The notes beneath the pieces are model-generated. The model searched no databases, was not told the origin of the DNA, and saw nothing but the letters and a program-made list of their open reading frames with translations. This document shows, piece after piece, positions 42,797-52,055 of a stretch of 64,000 nt of DNA. The DNA lies in assembly GCF_003112575.1 (NCBI RefSeq), contig NZ_BEWC01000005.1, positions 186,001 to 250,000 on the forward strand. The letters are read 5' to 3'. A program made the translations under genes and the position numbers. Each line of letters opens with the position of its first letter. The first letter of the stretch is position 1. Origin of the DNA: Streptomyces ardesiacus (GTDB lineage Bacteria; Actinomycetota; Actinomycetes; Streptomycetales; Streptomycetaceae).

Positions 42797-43714
42797 ATGA
42801 CGAAGGCAATCAGCGTCTCCGGACTGCACAAGTCGTTCGGACGCACGCATGCGCTGGACGGACTCGACCTGGAGGTCGAGACCGGCGAGGTCCACGGGTT
42901 CCTCGGCCCCAACGGAGCCGGCAAGTCCACCACGATCCGGGTCCTGCTCGGCCTGCTGCGCGCCGACGCCGGCGCCGCACAGGTGCTCGGCCGCGACCCG
43001 TGGGCGGACGCGGTGGAGGCGCACCGCCGGATCGCGTACGTCCCCGGCGACGTGACGCTGTGGCGCAACCTCTCCGGCGGCGAGGTCATCGACCTCTACG
43101 GCCGGCTGCGCGGCGGACTGGACAGCCGGCGGCGCGCGGAGCTGGTCGAGCGCTTCGAACTCGACCCGACCAGGAAGGGCCGCACCTACTCCAAGGGCAA
43201 CCGGCAGAAGGTCGCCCTGGTGGCCGCCTTCGCCTCCGACGTCGACCTGCTGATCCTCGACGAACCCACCTCCGGACTCGACCCGCTGATGGAGGAGGTC
43301 TTCCGGCGCTGCGTGGAGGAGGAGCGCGAGCGCGGCCGGACGGTGCTGCTCTCCTCCCACATCCTCAGCGAGGTCGAGGAGCTGTGCGACCGGGTCAGCA
43401 TCATCCGCAAGGGCCGCACCGTCGAGACCGGCTCGCTCGCCGACCTGCGCCACCTGACCCGGACCAGCGTCACCGCCGAACTCGCGGGCCCCCCGAACGG
43501 CCTCGCCGGCCTGCCGGGCGTCCACCACCTCGACGTCCGGGGCCACCGGGTCCGGCTCCAGGTCGACACCGGCCGGCTGGACGGCGTGCTCAGGGCGCTG
43601 GGCGAGACGGGCGTGCGCTCGCTGACGTCGACGCCGCCGACGCTGGAGGAGCTGTTCCTGCGGCACTACCAGGCCGACGCGGCGGGAACCGGGGCGGAGG
43701 CGACGGCACGATGA
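42797..43714 (+). CDS. ABC transporter ATP-binding protein (ABC-2 exporter)
   Basis: 305 residues. Walker [11 protein letters not shown] at 37-46, Walker [16 protein letters not shown], switch His in [16 protein letters not shown]; the signature is YSKGNRQK rather than LSGGQ, as usual in DrrA-like and other ABC-2 ATPases. The C-terminal 80 residues ([10 protein letters not shown] ... [13 protein letters not shown]) are the DrrA-like extension. It powers the permease encoded next, whose ATG overlaps its stop (ATGA). Export of a drug or lipid is expected. Confidence 0.94.
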   Translation: MTKAISVSGLHKSFGRTHALDGLDLEVETGEVHGFLGPNGAGKSTTIRVLLGLLRADAGAAQVLGRDPWADAVEAHRRIAYVPGDVTLWRNLSGGEVIDLYGRLRGGLDSRRRAELVERFELDPTRKGRTYSKGNRQKVALVAAFASDVDLLILDEPTSGLDPLMEEVFRRCVEEERERGRTVLLSSHILSEVEELCDRVSIIRKGRTVETGSLADLRHLTRTSVTAELAGPPNGLAGLPGVHHLDVRGHRVRLQVDTGRLDGVLRALGETGVRSLTSTPPTLEELFLRHYQADAAGTGAEATAR

Positions 43715-45357
43715 CCACCACCGGCACCACCACCGGCTCCTCCGCCACCGCCGCCACCGGCTCCGCCACCGCCGGCACCGGCACGCTGCTCCGCTTCGCC
43801 CTGCGCCGCGACCGCGTCCTGGTCCCCGTCTGGGTCGCGGTGAACGCCCTGATGGTGCTGTCCATGCCGGGCACCCTCCGGGGCCTGTACGGCACCGCCG
43901 CCGAACGCGCCGGTCTGATGCGGCAGATGGAGACCAACTCCTCGCTGCGGGCGCTGGTCGGCCCGGTCTTCGGCGACAGCCTCGGCGCGCTCACCGCCTG
44001 GCGCGTCGGCGTGTACGCCGGTGCGCTGGCCGCCGTGACGAGCCTGCTGATCGTCGTACGGCACACCCGCGACGAGGAGGAGAGCGGGCGGCAGGAGGTC
44101 GTCGCCTCCGGGATGGTCGGCCGCCGGGCCCCGCTGACGGCGGCACTGCTCGCGGCGGCGGTCGCCAACGCCGCCCTGGCCCTGCTGGTCGCCGCCGGAC
44201 TCGCCGGGCAGGGGGTGGCGGGCGCCCTGGCCCTCGGGCTCGGGATCGCGGGCGTCGGGATGCTCTTCGCGACCACGGCGGCGATCGTCGCCCAGCTCAC
44301 CGAGAGCGCGCGCCTGGCCCGGGGGCTCACGGCGGCCGTGCTGGGCGGGGCCTTCGTCCTGCGTGCCGCGGGCGACTCGGCGGCGGGCGGGGACACCTCC
44401 CGGGCTGTCGGCTCCGGGGGAGGCTCGTCGGTCCTGACGTGGGTCTCGCCGCTCGGCTGGCTGGAGAACCTGCGGGCCTTCGCCGGTGAGCGGTGGTGGG
44501 TCCTGCTGCTGCTCGCGGGCGCGACGGCGGCGCAGGCGGCCGTCGCCTACGCGCTGGCCGGACGCCGGGACCTCGGCATGAGCTTCCTGCCCACCCGCCC
44601 GGGACCGGCCGCCGGACGCCTGCGTACGGCCGGTGCGCTGGCCTGGCGCCTGCAGCGCGGCAGCGTCCTCGGCTGGAGCACCGGCTTCCTCCTCGCCGGG
44701 CTCGTCTACGGCGGGATGACCGAGGGCGCGGCCGGACTGGTCGGGGACAACGAGCGGGCCCGGGAGATCATCGAACGGATGGGCGGGCAGGCCGGACTCA
44801 CCGACGCGTTCGTGTCGGCGATGATCGGCATGCTCGGGCTGGTCGCCGCGCTGTACGTCGTCGCGTCGGTGCTGCGGATGGGCGGCGAGGAGACCTCCGG
44901 GCGCGCGGAACCGGTGCTCGCGGGCGCGGTGGGACGGCTGCGGTGGGCCGCGGGCCACCTGGTGATCGCCTTCGGCGGTGCGGCGCTGATCATGCTGCTC
45001 GCCGGGCTCGGCTTCGCGGCCGGGTACGGGCACGACCTCGGGCCGATCCTGGGCGCGTGCCTGGTGCATCTGCCCGCGGTGTGGGTGGTCGGCGGCGCGG
45101 CGGTCCTGCTGCACGGGCTGCTGCCCCGGGCGGCGGTGGCCGCGTGGGGCCTCGCGGGCGCGGTCCTGCTGCTCGGCTGGGTCGGACCGGCGCTGGACGT
45201 GCCGCGGGCCGTCCTGGACCTGTCGCCGTACGGGCACCTGCCGAAGCTGCCCGGCGGGGGGATGAGCTGGCCGCCGGTGCTGACGCTGCTCCTGGTCGCG
45301 GGGGCCCTGGTCGGGCTGGGGCTCGCGGGGCTGCGGCGGCGGGATCTGGCGGCCTGA
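43711..45357 (+). CDS. ABC-2 exporter permease
   Basis: 548 residues from ATG 43711, in ATGA overlap with the ATPase gene. A Thr/Ala-rich N-terminus, then about 12 hydrophobic helices in two sets of six, a fused double form of the ABC-2 permease ([19 protein letters not shown] early, [19 protein letters not shown] at the second half). The fusion explains the lack of a second permease gene. Regulation probably by the divergent GbsR-like protein. Substrate unknown. Confidence 0.92.
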   Translation: MTTTGTTTGSSATAATGSATAGTGTLLRFALRRDRVLVPVWVAVNALMVLSMPGTLRGLYGTAAERAGLMRQMETNSSLRALVGPVFGDSLGALTAWRVGVYAGALAAVTSLLIVVRHTRDEEESGRQEVVASGMVGRRAPLTAALLAAAVANAALALLVAAGLAGQGVAGALALGLGIAGVGMLFATTAAIVAQLTESARLARGLTAAVLGGAFVLRAAGDSAAGGDTSRAVGSGGGSSVLTWVSPLGWLENLRAFAGERWWVLLLLAGATAAQAAVAYALAGRRDLGMSFLPTRPGPAAGRLRTAGALAWRLQRGSVLGWSTGFLLAGLVYGGMTEGAAGLVGDNERAREIIERMGGQAGLTDAFVSAMIGMLGLVAALYVVASVLRMGGEETSGRAEPVLAGAVGRLRWAAGHLVIAFGGAALIMLLAGLGFAAGYGHDLGPILGACLVHLPAVWVVGGAAVLLHGLLPRAAVAAWGLAGAVLLLGWVGPALDVPRAVLDLSPYGHLPKLPGGGMSWPPVLTLLLVAGALVGLGLAGLRRRDLAA

Positions 45358-45396
45358 GGTGAAACCGGCGGTGCGGCCGGGAGCGTCGGGACAGGT

Positions 45397-45672
45397 ATGA
45401 GTCGGGATGCGGTGACGGGTGGTGGCTGTGCGGTCTCGTTGATCGGGGCGGTGGGTGCGGTGGTCGTGTGGTGGCAGACCTCCCGGACCCAACGGCACCT
45501 CGGCAACGAGTTCGAGAACAACGGTCAGGACTTCGGCGCCGTCCTCACCGAGCTGCCGTTGGTCTTCCTCGCCGGGGCCGTCGTACCGGCCGTGGTCTGG
45601 GGACTCGGGGCGTGGCTGCTGGGACGGCGCCGGCGGTCGCGGGCGGCCGGGGTGTCAGAGTTCCACGCGTAG
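45397..45672 (+). CDS. small two-TM membrane protein
   Basis: 91 residues from ATG 45397. Hydrophobic helices at about 9-26 (GCAVSLIGAVGAVVVWW) and 50-73 (LPLVFLAGAVVPAVVWGLGAWL), with a basic end RRRRSRAAG. The last 18 bases overlap the convergent P450 gene. Unknown function, possibly an accessory of the ABC exporter 40 bases upstream. Confidence 0.6.
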   Translation: MSRDAVTGGGCAVSLIGAVGAVVVWWQTSRTQRHLGNEFENNGQDFGAVLTELPLVFLAGAVVPAVVWGLGAWLLGRRRRSRAAGVSEFHA

Positions 45673-46893
45673 CCCGGTCAGTCCGCGCATCACGAAGTTC
45701 GGCCTGCGCTCCGGTTCCGCCGCCAGGCGCAGCGTGGGGGCCCGCTCCAGCAGGGCCGTCATGGACGCCGCGAGTTCGATGCGGGCCAGCGGGGCGCCGA
45801 TGCAGTAGTGGATGCCGGCGCTGAAGGAGATGTGCGGGTTGTCCCGGCGGGTGAGGTCGAGGCGTTCCGGGTCGGTGAAGACCGCCGGGTCGTGGTTGGC
45901 GGAGCCGAACAGCAGCGCCACCTCGGCACCGCGCGGGAGCGTCGTCCCGTCGATCTCGATCTCGTCCAGGACCCAGCGTTCGAAGAGCTGCAGCGGGGTG
46001 TCGTAGCGCATCAGCTCCTCCACGGCCGAGTGGACGAGGGAGTGGTCGGCGCGCAGGGCGGCCAGGTGGCCGGGGTGGCGGAAGAGGGCCAGCCAGCCGT
46101 TGGCCGTGGCGTTCACCGTGGCCTCGTGACCGGCGTTCAGGAGCAGGACGCAGGTGGAGATCATCTCCTGCTCGGTGAGACGGTCGTCGTCCTCGTCGTG
46201 CGCCGCGATCAGGCCCGAGATCAGGTCGTCGCCGGGGTCCTTGCGGCGGGCGGCGATCAGGGTGCGCAGGTACTCCGAGAAGTCGAGGGACGCCCGGACC
46301 GCCTTCGCCGCCGTCTCCGCGGAGGGGTTCAGCTCGTACATCCCGCAGATCTCCGCCGACCAGGGGCGCAGGGGCGCGCGGTCGGACTCCGGGATGCCCA
46401 GCATCTCGGCGATCACGGCGACCGGCAGCGGCTCGGCCACGTCCGTCAGCAGGTCGCCGCCGCCCGCCGCCACCAGCCGGGAGACCAGGTCGTCGGCCAG
46501 TGCGCGCACGTACGGCCGCAGCCGTTCCACCGTGCGCGGCGTGAACGCCTTCGACACCAGGCGCCGGATACGGGTGTGGTCCGGCGGCTCCAGGTCGAGC
46601 ATGCCGTGGTCGTTCAGCGTGTGGAAGGGCTCGTGCTCCGGCGGGGGCGGGGTGCGCCCGAACTCCTCGTGCGTGAAACGGTGCTGGTAGGTCCGGCCGA
46701 GGCGGCGGTCGCGCAGCAGCGCCGAGACGTCCGCGTGGTGCGGGACCAGCCACTGGTCGCTCGGCTCGTAGTAGAGCACGCGTCCGCGTGCCCGCAGCTC
46801 GGCGAAGGCGGGGTACGGGTCGGCGACGAACGCCGGGTCCCACGGGTCGAACGCGAGGCCGGACGCCCGGGATTCATCGGATGCAGCCGTCAT
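45655..46893 (-). CDS. cytochrome P450
   Basis: 412 residues from ATG 46893. I-helix AGHEAT (254-259) with the oxygen-activating acid/Thr pair, Glu293-x2-Arg296 of the K helix, and the haem loop FSAGIHYCIGAPLARIE with Cys364. The sequence resembles bacterial CYP107-type hydroxylases. No ferredoxin gene lies beside it, so electron donors come from elsewhere. Not in a biosynthetic cluster here; substrate unknown. Confidence 0.95.
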   Translation of the reverse strand: MTAASDESRASGLAFDPWDPAFVADPYPAFAELRARGRVLYYEPSDQWLVPHHADVSALLRDRRLGRTYQHRFTHEEFGRTPPPPEHEPFHTLNDHGMLDLEPPDHTRIRRLVSKAFTPRTVERLRPYVRALADDLVSRLVAAGGGDLLTDVAEPLPVAVIAEMLGIPESDRAPLRPWSAEICGMYELNPSAETAAKAVRASLDFSEYLRTLIAARRKDPGDDLISGLIAAHDEDDDRLTEQEMISTCVLLLNAGHEATVNATANGWLALFRHPGHLAALRADHSLVHSAVEELMRYDTPLQLFERWVLDEIEIDGTTLPRGAEVALLFGSANHDPAVFTDPERLDLTRRDNPHISFSAGIHYCIGAPLARIELAASMTALLERAPTLRLAAEPERRPNFVMRGLTGLRVEL

Positions 46894-47077
46894 GCACGGA
46901 CGATAGGGAACGACGGCCCCTCCACGGAAGAGGAAGGGCACGTCAGCGCCGCGCTGACGGGTGGGCGACGGTCCGGGATTCCCGCGGGCCGGTCGACCGG
47001 CCGCCGGCGCACCGGCCAGGCCGGTGAGAAGCCCCACCTGAGCCGGGCCCACGTCCCCTCCCGCATAGCCTGAGGCC

Positions 47078-47638
47078 ATGGACAGCACGTCGTCTGAGGC
47101 GATGAAGGACATCCGAACGGTGTTCGAATCCGTGATCGCCGACGGATTGCGCCGGGAGTCGGTGGAGGGAGCGACCGACGCGGAGATCGACACGGCGCTG
47201 GCAGCGCAGGGGGTGGCTGACGCCCCGTCGGCGGTGCGCGAGGTCCTGCGCCTCGTCGGAAGGTCTCCCGGACTGTGGCTGGCGGGCAGCGGTTTCGGCG
47301 TGCGGGCGATGACCTCCGCCATGAAGGCGCACGCGCTCGCGACGCTTGACGCGCTGCCGGGCCACGGCATCCGTGATCCCGCCTCGGCTCTCGTTCTGGT
47401 GGAGCACCAGGCGTACGCGTACCACCTGATCGACGGTGCGGATCTCGGGCAGCCCGATCCGCCGGTCTGGCTGGTCACCGAAGGAGAGACAGCGGTCGCG
47501 GACGCCGCCTGGCCCAGCACCGCCCAGTGGTTCCGCTGGGCGGCACCGGACATGTCGCGGTTCCGGGAAAGGCTGGAGGTGCTCCGCGAGACGGGCGAGC
47601 GGCGCCTGCCGGCCTGGGCCGAGGACATGCGCCTCTGA
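47078..47638 (+). CDS. hypothetical protein (possible SUKH-like fold)
   Basis: 186 residues from ATG 47078. Regions DAEIDTALAAQGVADAPSAV and AYAYHLIDGADLGQPDPPVW, then WPSTAQWFRWAAPDM, have the pattern of SMI1/KNR4 (SUKH) proteins: helices, then a strand with a proline-tryptophan and a final aromatic helix. That family includes contact-toxin immunity proteins. The match is only by eye and no toxin is adjacent. Followed by GC-rich tandem repeats. Confidence 0.65.
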   Translation: MDSTSSEAMKDIRTVFESVIADGLRRESVEGATDAEIDTALAAQGVADAPSAVREVLRLVGRSPGLWLAGSGFGVRAMTSAMKAHALATLDALPGHGIRDPASALVLVEHQAYAYHLIDGADLGQPDPPVWLVTEGETAVADAAWPSTAQWFRWAAPDMSRFRERLEVLRETGERRLPAWAEDMRL

Positions 47639-47735
47639 CCGACCGGCGGATCATGACCGGAGCCACGGCGCCGGCAGCGGTCGCGGTCGGAGCCGGTGGG
47701 CCCGCCGCCCGCGCTGCCCTTGCGGCGGCGGTCGC

Positions 47736-47826
47736 GCCGGGAGCCGGGGACCGGACACGCCGGGAGCCCGGACCCGGCACGCCGGGAGCCGGGGGCCGGA
47801 CGCGCCGGGAGCCGGGGGCCGGACGC
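47736..47826. repeat. four 22-23-bp GC-rich tandem repeats
   Basis: GCCGGGAGCCGGGGGCCGGAC-type units at 47736, 47759, 47781 and 47804, units 3 and 4 identical, plus a partial fifth. They lie at the 3' end of a minus-strand regulator gene. Confidence 0.8.
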
Positions 47827-47838
47827 GCCGGACGGCGC

Positions 47839-48522
47839 CTAGCCCGGGGTCACCAGGCGGGCCTCGTAGGCGAAGACGGCCGCCTGGGTACGGTCGCGCA
47901 GGCCCAGCTTCACCAGGATGCGGCTGACGTGCGTCTTGATCGTCGACTCGGCGACCACCAGGCGCTCGGCGATCTCCGAGTTGGACAGGCCCTGCGCGAT
48001 CAGGACCAGGACCTCCGTCTCGCGCTCGGTCAGGTCGCCGTACGCCGCCTGCGCCGAGGGCATCAGCCGCGGGGTGTCGGACAGCCTGGAGAACTCCGTG
48101 ATCAGACGCCGGGTCACCGACGGGGCGAGAAGGGCCTCGCCGGACGCCACCACCCGGACGCCGTCCGCGAGCCGCCGGGCCGAGGCGTCCTTGAGGAGGA
48201 AGCCGGACGCGCCCGCGCGGAGCGCCTGGTACACGTACTCGTCGAGGTCGAAGGTGGTGAGGACCAGCACCTTCGACGTGCCGTCCGCCGCGACGATCTC
48301 CCGCGTCGCCTCGATGCCGTTCACCTCGGGCATGCGGATGTCCATCAGCACGACGTCCGGGGACAGCTCGCGGACCTTGGCCACCGCCTCCCGGCCGTTG
48401 ACCGCCTCACCGACGACCTCGATGTCCGGCATCGCGTTCAACAGGACCGAGAAGCCCTCGCGCACCATCATCTGGTCGTCGGCGATCAGGACGCGGATCG
48501 TGCCGTCGGCGCGGTCGGTCAT
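47839..48522 (-). CDS. NarL/FixJ response regulator (system 1)
   Basis: 227 residues from ATG 48522. Receiver with acidic pair Asp15-Asp16 and phospho-acceptor Asp61 (VVLMDIRMP), Thr and Lys switch residues in VLTTFDLDEY and LLKDAS; LuxR-type helix-turn-helix from about 160 (LTERETEVLVLIAQGLSNSEIAERL, then TIKTHVSRILVKLGLRDR). The partner histidine kinase gene is just upstream and overlaps by four bases (ATGA). A paralogous pair follows at 49960-52055, so the two systems come from a duplication. Confidence 0.95.
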   Translation of the reverse strand: MTDRADGTIRVLIADDQMMVREGFSVLLNAMPDIEVVGEAVNGREAVAKVRELSPDVVLMDIRMPEVNGIEATREIVAADGTSKVLVLTTFDLDEYVYQALRAGASGFLLKDASARRLADGVRVVASGEALLAPSVTRRLITEFSRLSDTPRLMPSAQAAYGDLTERETEVLVLIAQGLSNSEIAERLVVAESTIKTHVSRILVKLGLRDRTQAAVFAYEARLVTPG

Positions 48523-49865
48523 GCCTCGTCCTCGCTCCGGTCGGCGGCGACCGGCAGGAACACCGCCACCTCGTACCCTCCGTCGTCCGTCGGGCCCGCC
48601 GTCATCTCGCCGTTCAGCATCGAGACGCGCTCGCGCATGCCGGTGATGCCGTGACCGGCGCCGGGCGACGGTTTGACCAGGGTGTTCCGCGGGACGGCGG
48701 TGTTGACCACACGCAGGCCCAGGCCCCCCAGGACGTAGGAGACCTCGACGCGGGCCGTCGCCCCGGGCGCGTGGCGCAGGCTGTTGCTGAGGGCCTCCTG
48801 CACGATCCGGTACGCCGACAGCTCCACGCCGGGCGGCAGCTCGCGCACCGCACCGGTCACCGCCTTGTCCACGGCCAGGCCCGCCTCCCGCACATTGGCG
48901 AGCAGGGCGTCCAGGTCGGCCAGGGTCGGCTGCGGGGCGTCCGGGGCCTCGTAGTCCTCGGCGCGGACGACGCCCAGGACGCGGCGCAGCTCGGTGAGGG
49001 CCGCCACCGCGTTCTCCCTGATGGTGGCGAAGGCACGCTCCAGCTCCTCCGGCGGATTCTCCACCCGGTAGGGCGCGGCCTCCGCCTGGATGGCGACCAC
49101 CGACATGTGGTGGGCGACGACGTCGTGCAGCTCGCGGGCGATGGTGGTGCGCTCCTCGAGCAGGGTGCGGCGGGACCGCTCGTGCGCGGTCACCGTCAGC
49201 TGGGCGGTCACCTCCCGCCGGGCGGTCTGCCGTATGTGCCACAGGCAGACCACGAGCAGGGCGAACGCGGACGTCACCAGCATCGGCCCGCCGTTCGTGG
49301 AGTAGTACGTCCCGCCGAAGAAGGCGTCCGCGAGGAAGGAGTACACCGCGGTCAGGACCCACATCCAGACGGCGGTGCGGGGCCGGGTGCGCAGCGCCAC
49401 GACGACCATCACCGCGAGGTGGCAGACGAACGCGCCGGGCATCCAGGGCCAGTCCCATCCGTCGCCGTTGACGAAGGCGACGAGTGGGGTGGCGGCGAGG
49501 GACATCCAGAACGCGCCGACCGGCCGGACCAGCGTCGCGAGCACCGGGAGGGCGCACAGGACGCCGGACAGCAGGGCCGGCAGGTCACCGCCGGGCAGGC
49601 TGCCCCCCACCGAGCCGACGACCAGGGCGATGAACGCGATCGCCCCCACCACCGCGTGCGGGAGGTAGCGCGCGTCCGACCGCAGCCGGCCGGGCAGCCG
49701 GCGGACGAACGGACCGTCCGTGTGCCGGGGCGGCAGGCGGTCGTAGGCGAAGGGGTCGTGGAACAGGTCCTGGCGCAGCCCCCGCAGGGAGGTCCGGGCC
49801 AGCCGGTACTCCTGGCTGCGGGCCCCGCCCTCGTGCTGCTGGTGAGTCGTCTCGGTCACGCTCAC
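48519..49865 (-). CDS. DesK/NarX-type sensor histidine kinase (system 1)
   Basis: 448 residues from GTG 49865 (GTG 49859 possible). A cytoplasmic start of 65 residues, then about five to six membrane helices at 68-210, HisKA_3 dimer domain with phospho-acceptor His247 in ARELHDVVAHHMS, and an ATPase domain ending GAGHGITGMRERVSML. The sensing part has no outer loop of any size, so it probably reads membrane state. Overlaps its response regulator by four bases. Paralogue of the kinase at 50643-52055. Confidence 0.93.
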   Translation of the reverse strand: MSVTETTHQQHEGGARSQEYRLARTSLRGLRQDLFHDPFAYDRLPPRHTDGPFVRRLPGRLRSDARYLPHAVVGAIAFIALVVGSVGGSLPGGDLPALLSGVLCALPVLATLVRPVGAFWMSLAATPLVAFVNGDGWDWPWMPGAFVCHLAVMVVVALRTRPRTAVWMWVLTAVYSFLADAFFGGTYYSTNGGPMLVTSAFALLVVCLWHIRQTARREVTAQLTVTAHERSRRTLLEERTTIARELHDVVAHHMSVVAIQAEAAPYRVENPPEELERAFATIRENAVAALTELRRVLGVVRAEDYEAPDAPQPTLADLDALLANVREAGLAVDKAVTGAVRELPPGVELSAYRIVQEALSNSLRHAPGATARVEVSYVLGGLGLRVVNTAVPRNTLVKPSPGAGHGITGMRERVSMLNGEMTAGPTDDGGYEVAVFLPVAADRSEDEA

Positions 49866-49959
49866 ACGGTAGGCCGACCGGAAGTGGCCGGTCGTCCCCG
49901 TGGAGAGGGGTTCTCCGGCGTCCCTCTCAAGTACTACGCGGGCCACGACGCACCGGTCC

Positions 49960-50646
49960 TCAGTACCCCGCGGGGCGCACCAGCCCCGACTCGTAGGCGA
50001 ACACCGCCGCCTGGGTGCGGTCCCTGAGGCCCAGCTTCACCAGGATCCTGCCCACATGGGTCTTCACCGTCTGCTCGGCCACCACCAGACGCTGGGCGAT
50101 CTCCGCGTTCGACAGGCCCTGGGCGATGAGAGCCAGCACCTCCGTCTCCCGCTCGGTCAGCTCGCCGACGCGGGCCTTCAACGGGGCGCGCGGGCGGTCG
50201 TCCAGCCGGGAGAACTCCGCGATGAGCCGCCGCGTGATCCCCGGGGCGAGCAGGGCGTCACCGGCGGCCACCACGCGCACCGCCTCGGCCAGTTGGTCGG
50301 CGGAGGCGTCCTTCAGCAGGAACCCGGAGGCCCCGGCCCGCAGGGCCTCGTACACGTACTCGTCGAGGTCGAAGGTGGTCAGCACCAGCACCCGGATCTC
50401 CGGGGTGGCCCCGGTGATGCGCCGGGTGGCCTCGATACCGCCCAGCTCCGGCATCCGGATGTCCATCAGGACCACCTCCGGCGCCAGCTCGGCGACCTTG
50501 GCCACGGCGTCCAGACCGTCCACCGCCTGCCCGATCACCTCGATGTCGGGCTGGGTGTTGAGCAGCACGGTGAAACCCTGCCGGACCATCTGCTGGTCGT
50601 CGGCGATCAGCACGCGGATCACGCGGCCGTTGCTGCTGGTCGTCAT
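49960..50646 (-). CDS. NarL/FixJ response regulator (system 2)
   Basis: 228 residues from ATG 50646. Receiver with Asp16-Asp17 and phospho-acceptor Asp62 (VVLMDIRMP), LuxR-type helix-turn-helix (LTERETEVLALIAQGLSNAEIAQRL, TVKTHVGRILVKLGL). More than half its residues are shared with the system 1 regulator, by eye. Overlaps the kinase gene by four bases. Last gene of an operon DUF1023 hydrolase - acyltransferase - kinase - regulator. Confidence 0.95.
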   Translation of the reverse strand: MTTSSNGRVIRVLIADDQQMVRQGFTVLLNTQPDIEVIGQAVDGLDAVAKVAELAPEVVLMDIRMPELGGIEATRRITGATPEIRVLVLTTFDLDEYVYEALRAGASGFLLKDASADQLAEAVRVVAAGDALLAPGITRRLIAEFSRLDDRPRAPLKARVGELTERETEVLALIAQGLSNAEIAQRLVVAEQTVKTHVGRILVKLGLRDRTQAAVFAYESGLVRPAGY

Positions 50647-52055
50647 GGGGAGTCGTCCTCGGTGGAAGGGGCGGTGGGAGAGGCCGTGGGAGAGGCGGTG
50701 GGAGAGGCGGTGGCGGGGGCGGTGGGCAGGTCGGGGCCGTCGGACGGCAGGAACGCCGCCACCTGGTAGCCGCCGCCCGGCATCGGATGGGCCGTCAGCA
50801 TGCCGTCGAGCATCGCCACCCGCTCCCGCATGCCGAGCAGCCCGTGCCCGGCCCCCTGCGAGGGCGCGGGCGCGCGCTTCGGCCGGGTGTTGGAGACGTC
50901 CACGCGCAGTCCGATCGGAAGGTGGGTGAGGTGGACCCGGGCGCTCGCGCCCGGTGCGTGCCGCAGCACGTTGCTGAGCGCCTCCTGCACGATCCGGTAG
51001 GCCGACAGCTCCACGCCGGGCGGCAGTGGTCTGCGCGTCCCGCTGCTGCCCGTGGTGACGGTCAGGCCGGCGGCCCGGATGTTGTCCACCAGCGCGTCGA
51101 GCCGGTCGAGGGTGGGCTGCGGGGCGTGCGGGGCGGCCTCGCCCCCCTCCGGTGCGTCCAGCGCGTCCGGGTGCTCGGCGCGCAGCACGCCCAGCACCCG
51201 GCGCAGCTCGGTGAGCGCCTCCAGCGCGTTCTGCCGGATGCCGGCGAGGTTCTCCTTCAGCTCGTCCGAAGGGTTCTCGACGAGGAGGGGGGCGACCTGG
51301 GCCTGGATGGAGATCACCGACATGTGGTGCGCCACCACGTCGTGCAGCTCGCGCGCGATGCGGCCGCGCTCCTCCAGCAGGGTCCGCCGGGCCCGCTCCT
51401 CGGCGGTGAGCGAGGTCTGCTGGGCGAGTTGGGTGCGGGCCTCTCTGCGGCCCCGCAAGGCGATGCCGAGGACGACGACGACCGTGAACAGGATGACGGC
51501 GAGCTGCCCCGTCGGCTGGTAGCCCACCGCGCCCACCACGCCCTGCACCAGGTAGGTGGTGAGCGCGCTCAGGGCCAGCGCCTCCAGCGCCACGCGGGTA
51601 GGCGCCCGCAGGGCGAGCAGCAGCAGGACGAACATGTGGCCGATGAGCCCGGCCGCCGTCCAGGGCCAGGTGAACGCGTCGCCGCCCGTCTCCATCGCGG
51701 CCCGCACGGCGAAGGCCCCCACCAGCATGGCCGCCGTCGACAGCCACCAGGCCGCAACCGGCCGCCAGAGGGCGAACGCCGTCGCACCGGCCTGGGCGCA
51801 GGCGATCACGAAGCCGAAGCCCGGATCGATCCCGCCGTTGTCCCCGAGCTGGGCGGTGTCGCCCAGCAGCACCCCGAACGCCACCAGGTACACCAGCCCG
51901 TGCGGGAACCAGCGCAGCCACACCGACGGCGGCAGCGGGTCGGCCCGCCAGGTCCACAGGTCGTCGCGGAGCACGCGCAGCCCGCGCCCGGCCCGGGCCC
52001 GTGACCGGTCCCACTGCCGTCTCCCCCATCGCGTCACGGGCTCCACCCTAGACAT
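50643..52055 (-). CDS. DesK/NarX-type sensor histidine kinase (system 2)
   Basis: 470 residues from ATG 52055. Helices at about 50-200, HisKA_3 domain with His238 (ARELHDVVAHHMS), ATPase domain ending GAGHGLLGMRERVAMLDG, and a C-terminal tail of Ala-Ser-Pro-Thr repeats (ATASPTASPTASPT), probably disordered. The first eight bases overlap the acyltransferase gene, and the end overlaps the regulator. Compared with system 1 it is 22 residues longer. Confidence 0.93.
   Translation of the reverse strand: MSRVEPVTRWGRRQWDRSRARAGRGLRVLRDDLWTWRADPLPPSVWLRWFPHGLVYLVAFGVLLGDTAQLGDNGGIDPGFGFVIACAQAGATAFALWRPVAAWWLSTAAMLVGAFAVRAAMETGGDAFTWPWTAAGLIGHMFVLLLLALRAPTRVALEALALSALTTYLVQGVVGAVGYQPTGQLAVILFTVVVVLGIALRGRREARTQLAQQTSLTAEERARRTLLEERGRIARELHDVVAHHMSVISIQAQVAPLLVENPSDELKENLAGIRQNALEALTELRRVLGVLRAEHPDALDAPEGGEAAPHAPQPTLDRLDALVDNIRAAGLTVTTGSSGTRRPLPPGVELSAYRIVQEALSNVLRHAPGASARVHLTHLPIGLRVDVSNTRPKRAPAPSQGAGHGLLGMRERVAMLDGMLTAHPMPGGGYQVAAFLPSDGPDLPTAPATASPTASPTASPTAPSTEDDSP

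Noticed and set aside
42187-46893. Biosynthetic gene cluster (P450 + ABC exporter + regulator)
   Set aside because: No core biosynthetic enzyme is present; genes face different ways and are flanked by housekeeping functions.
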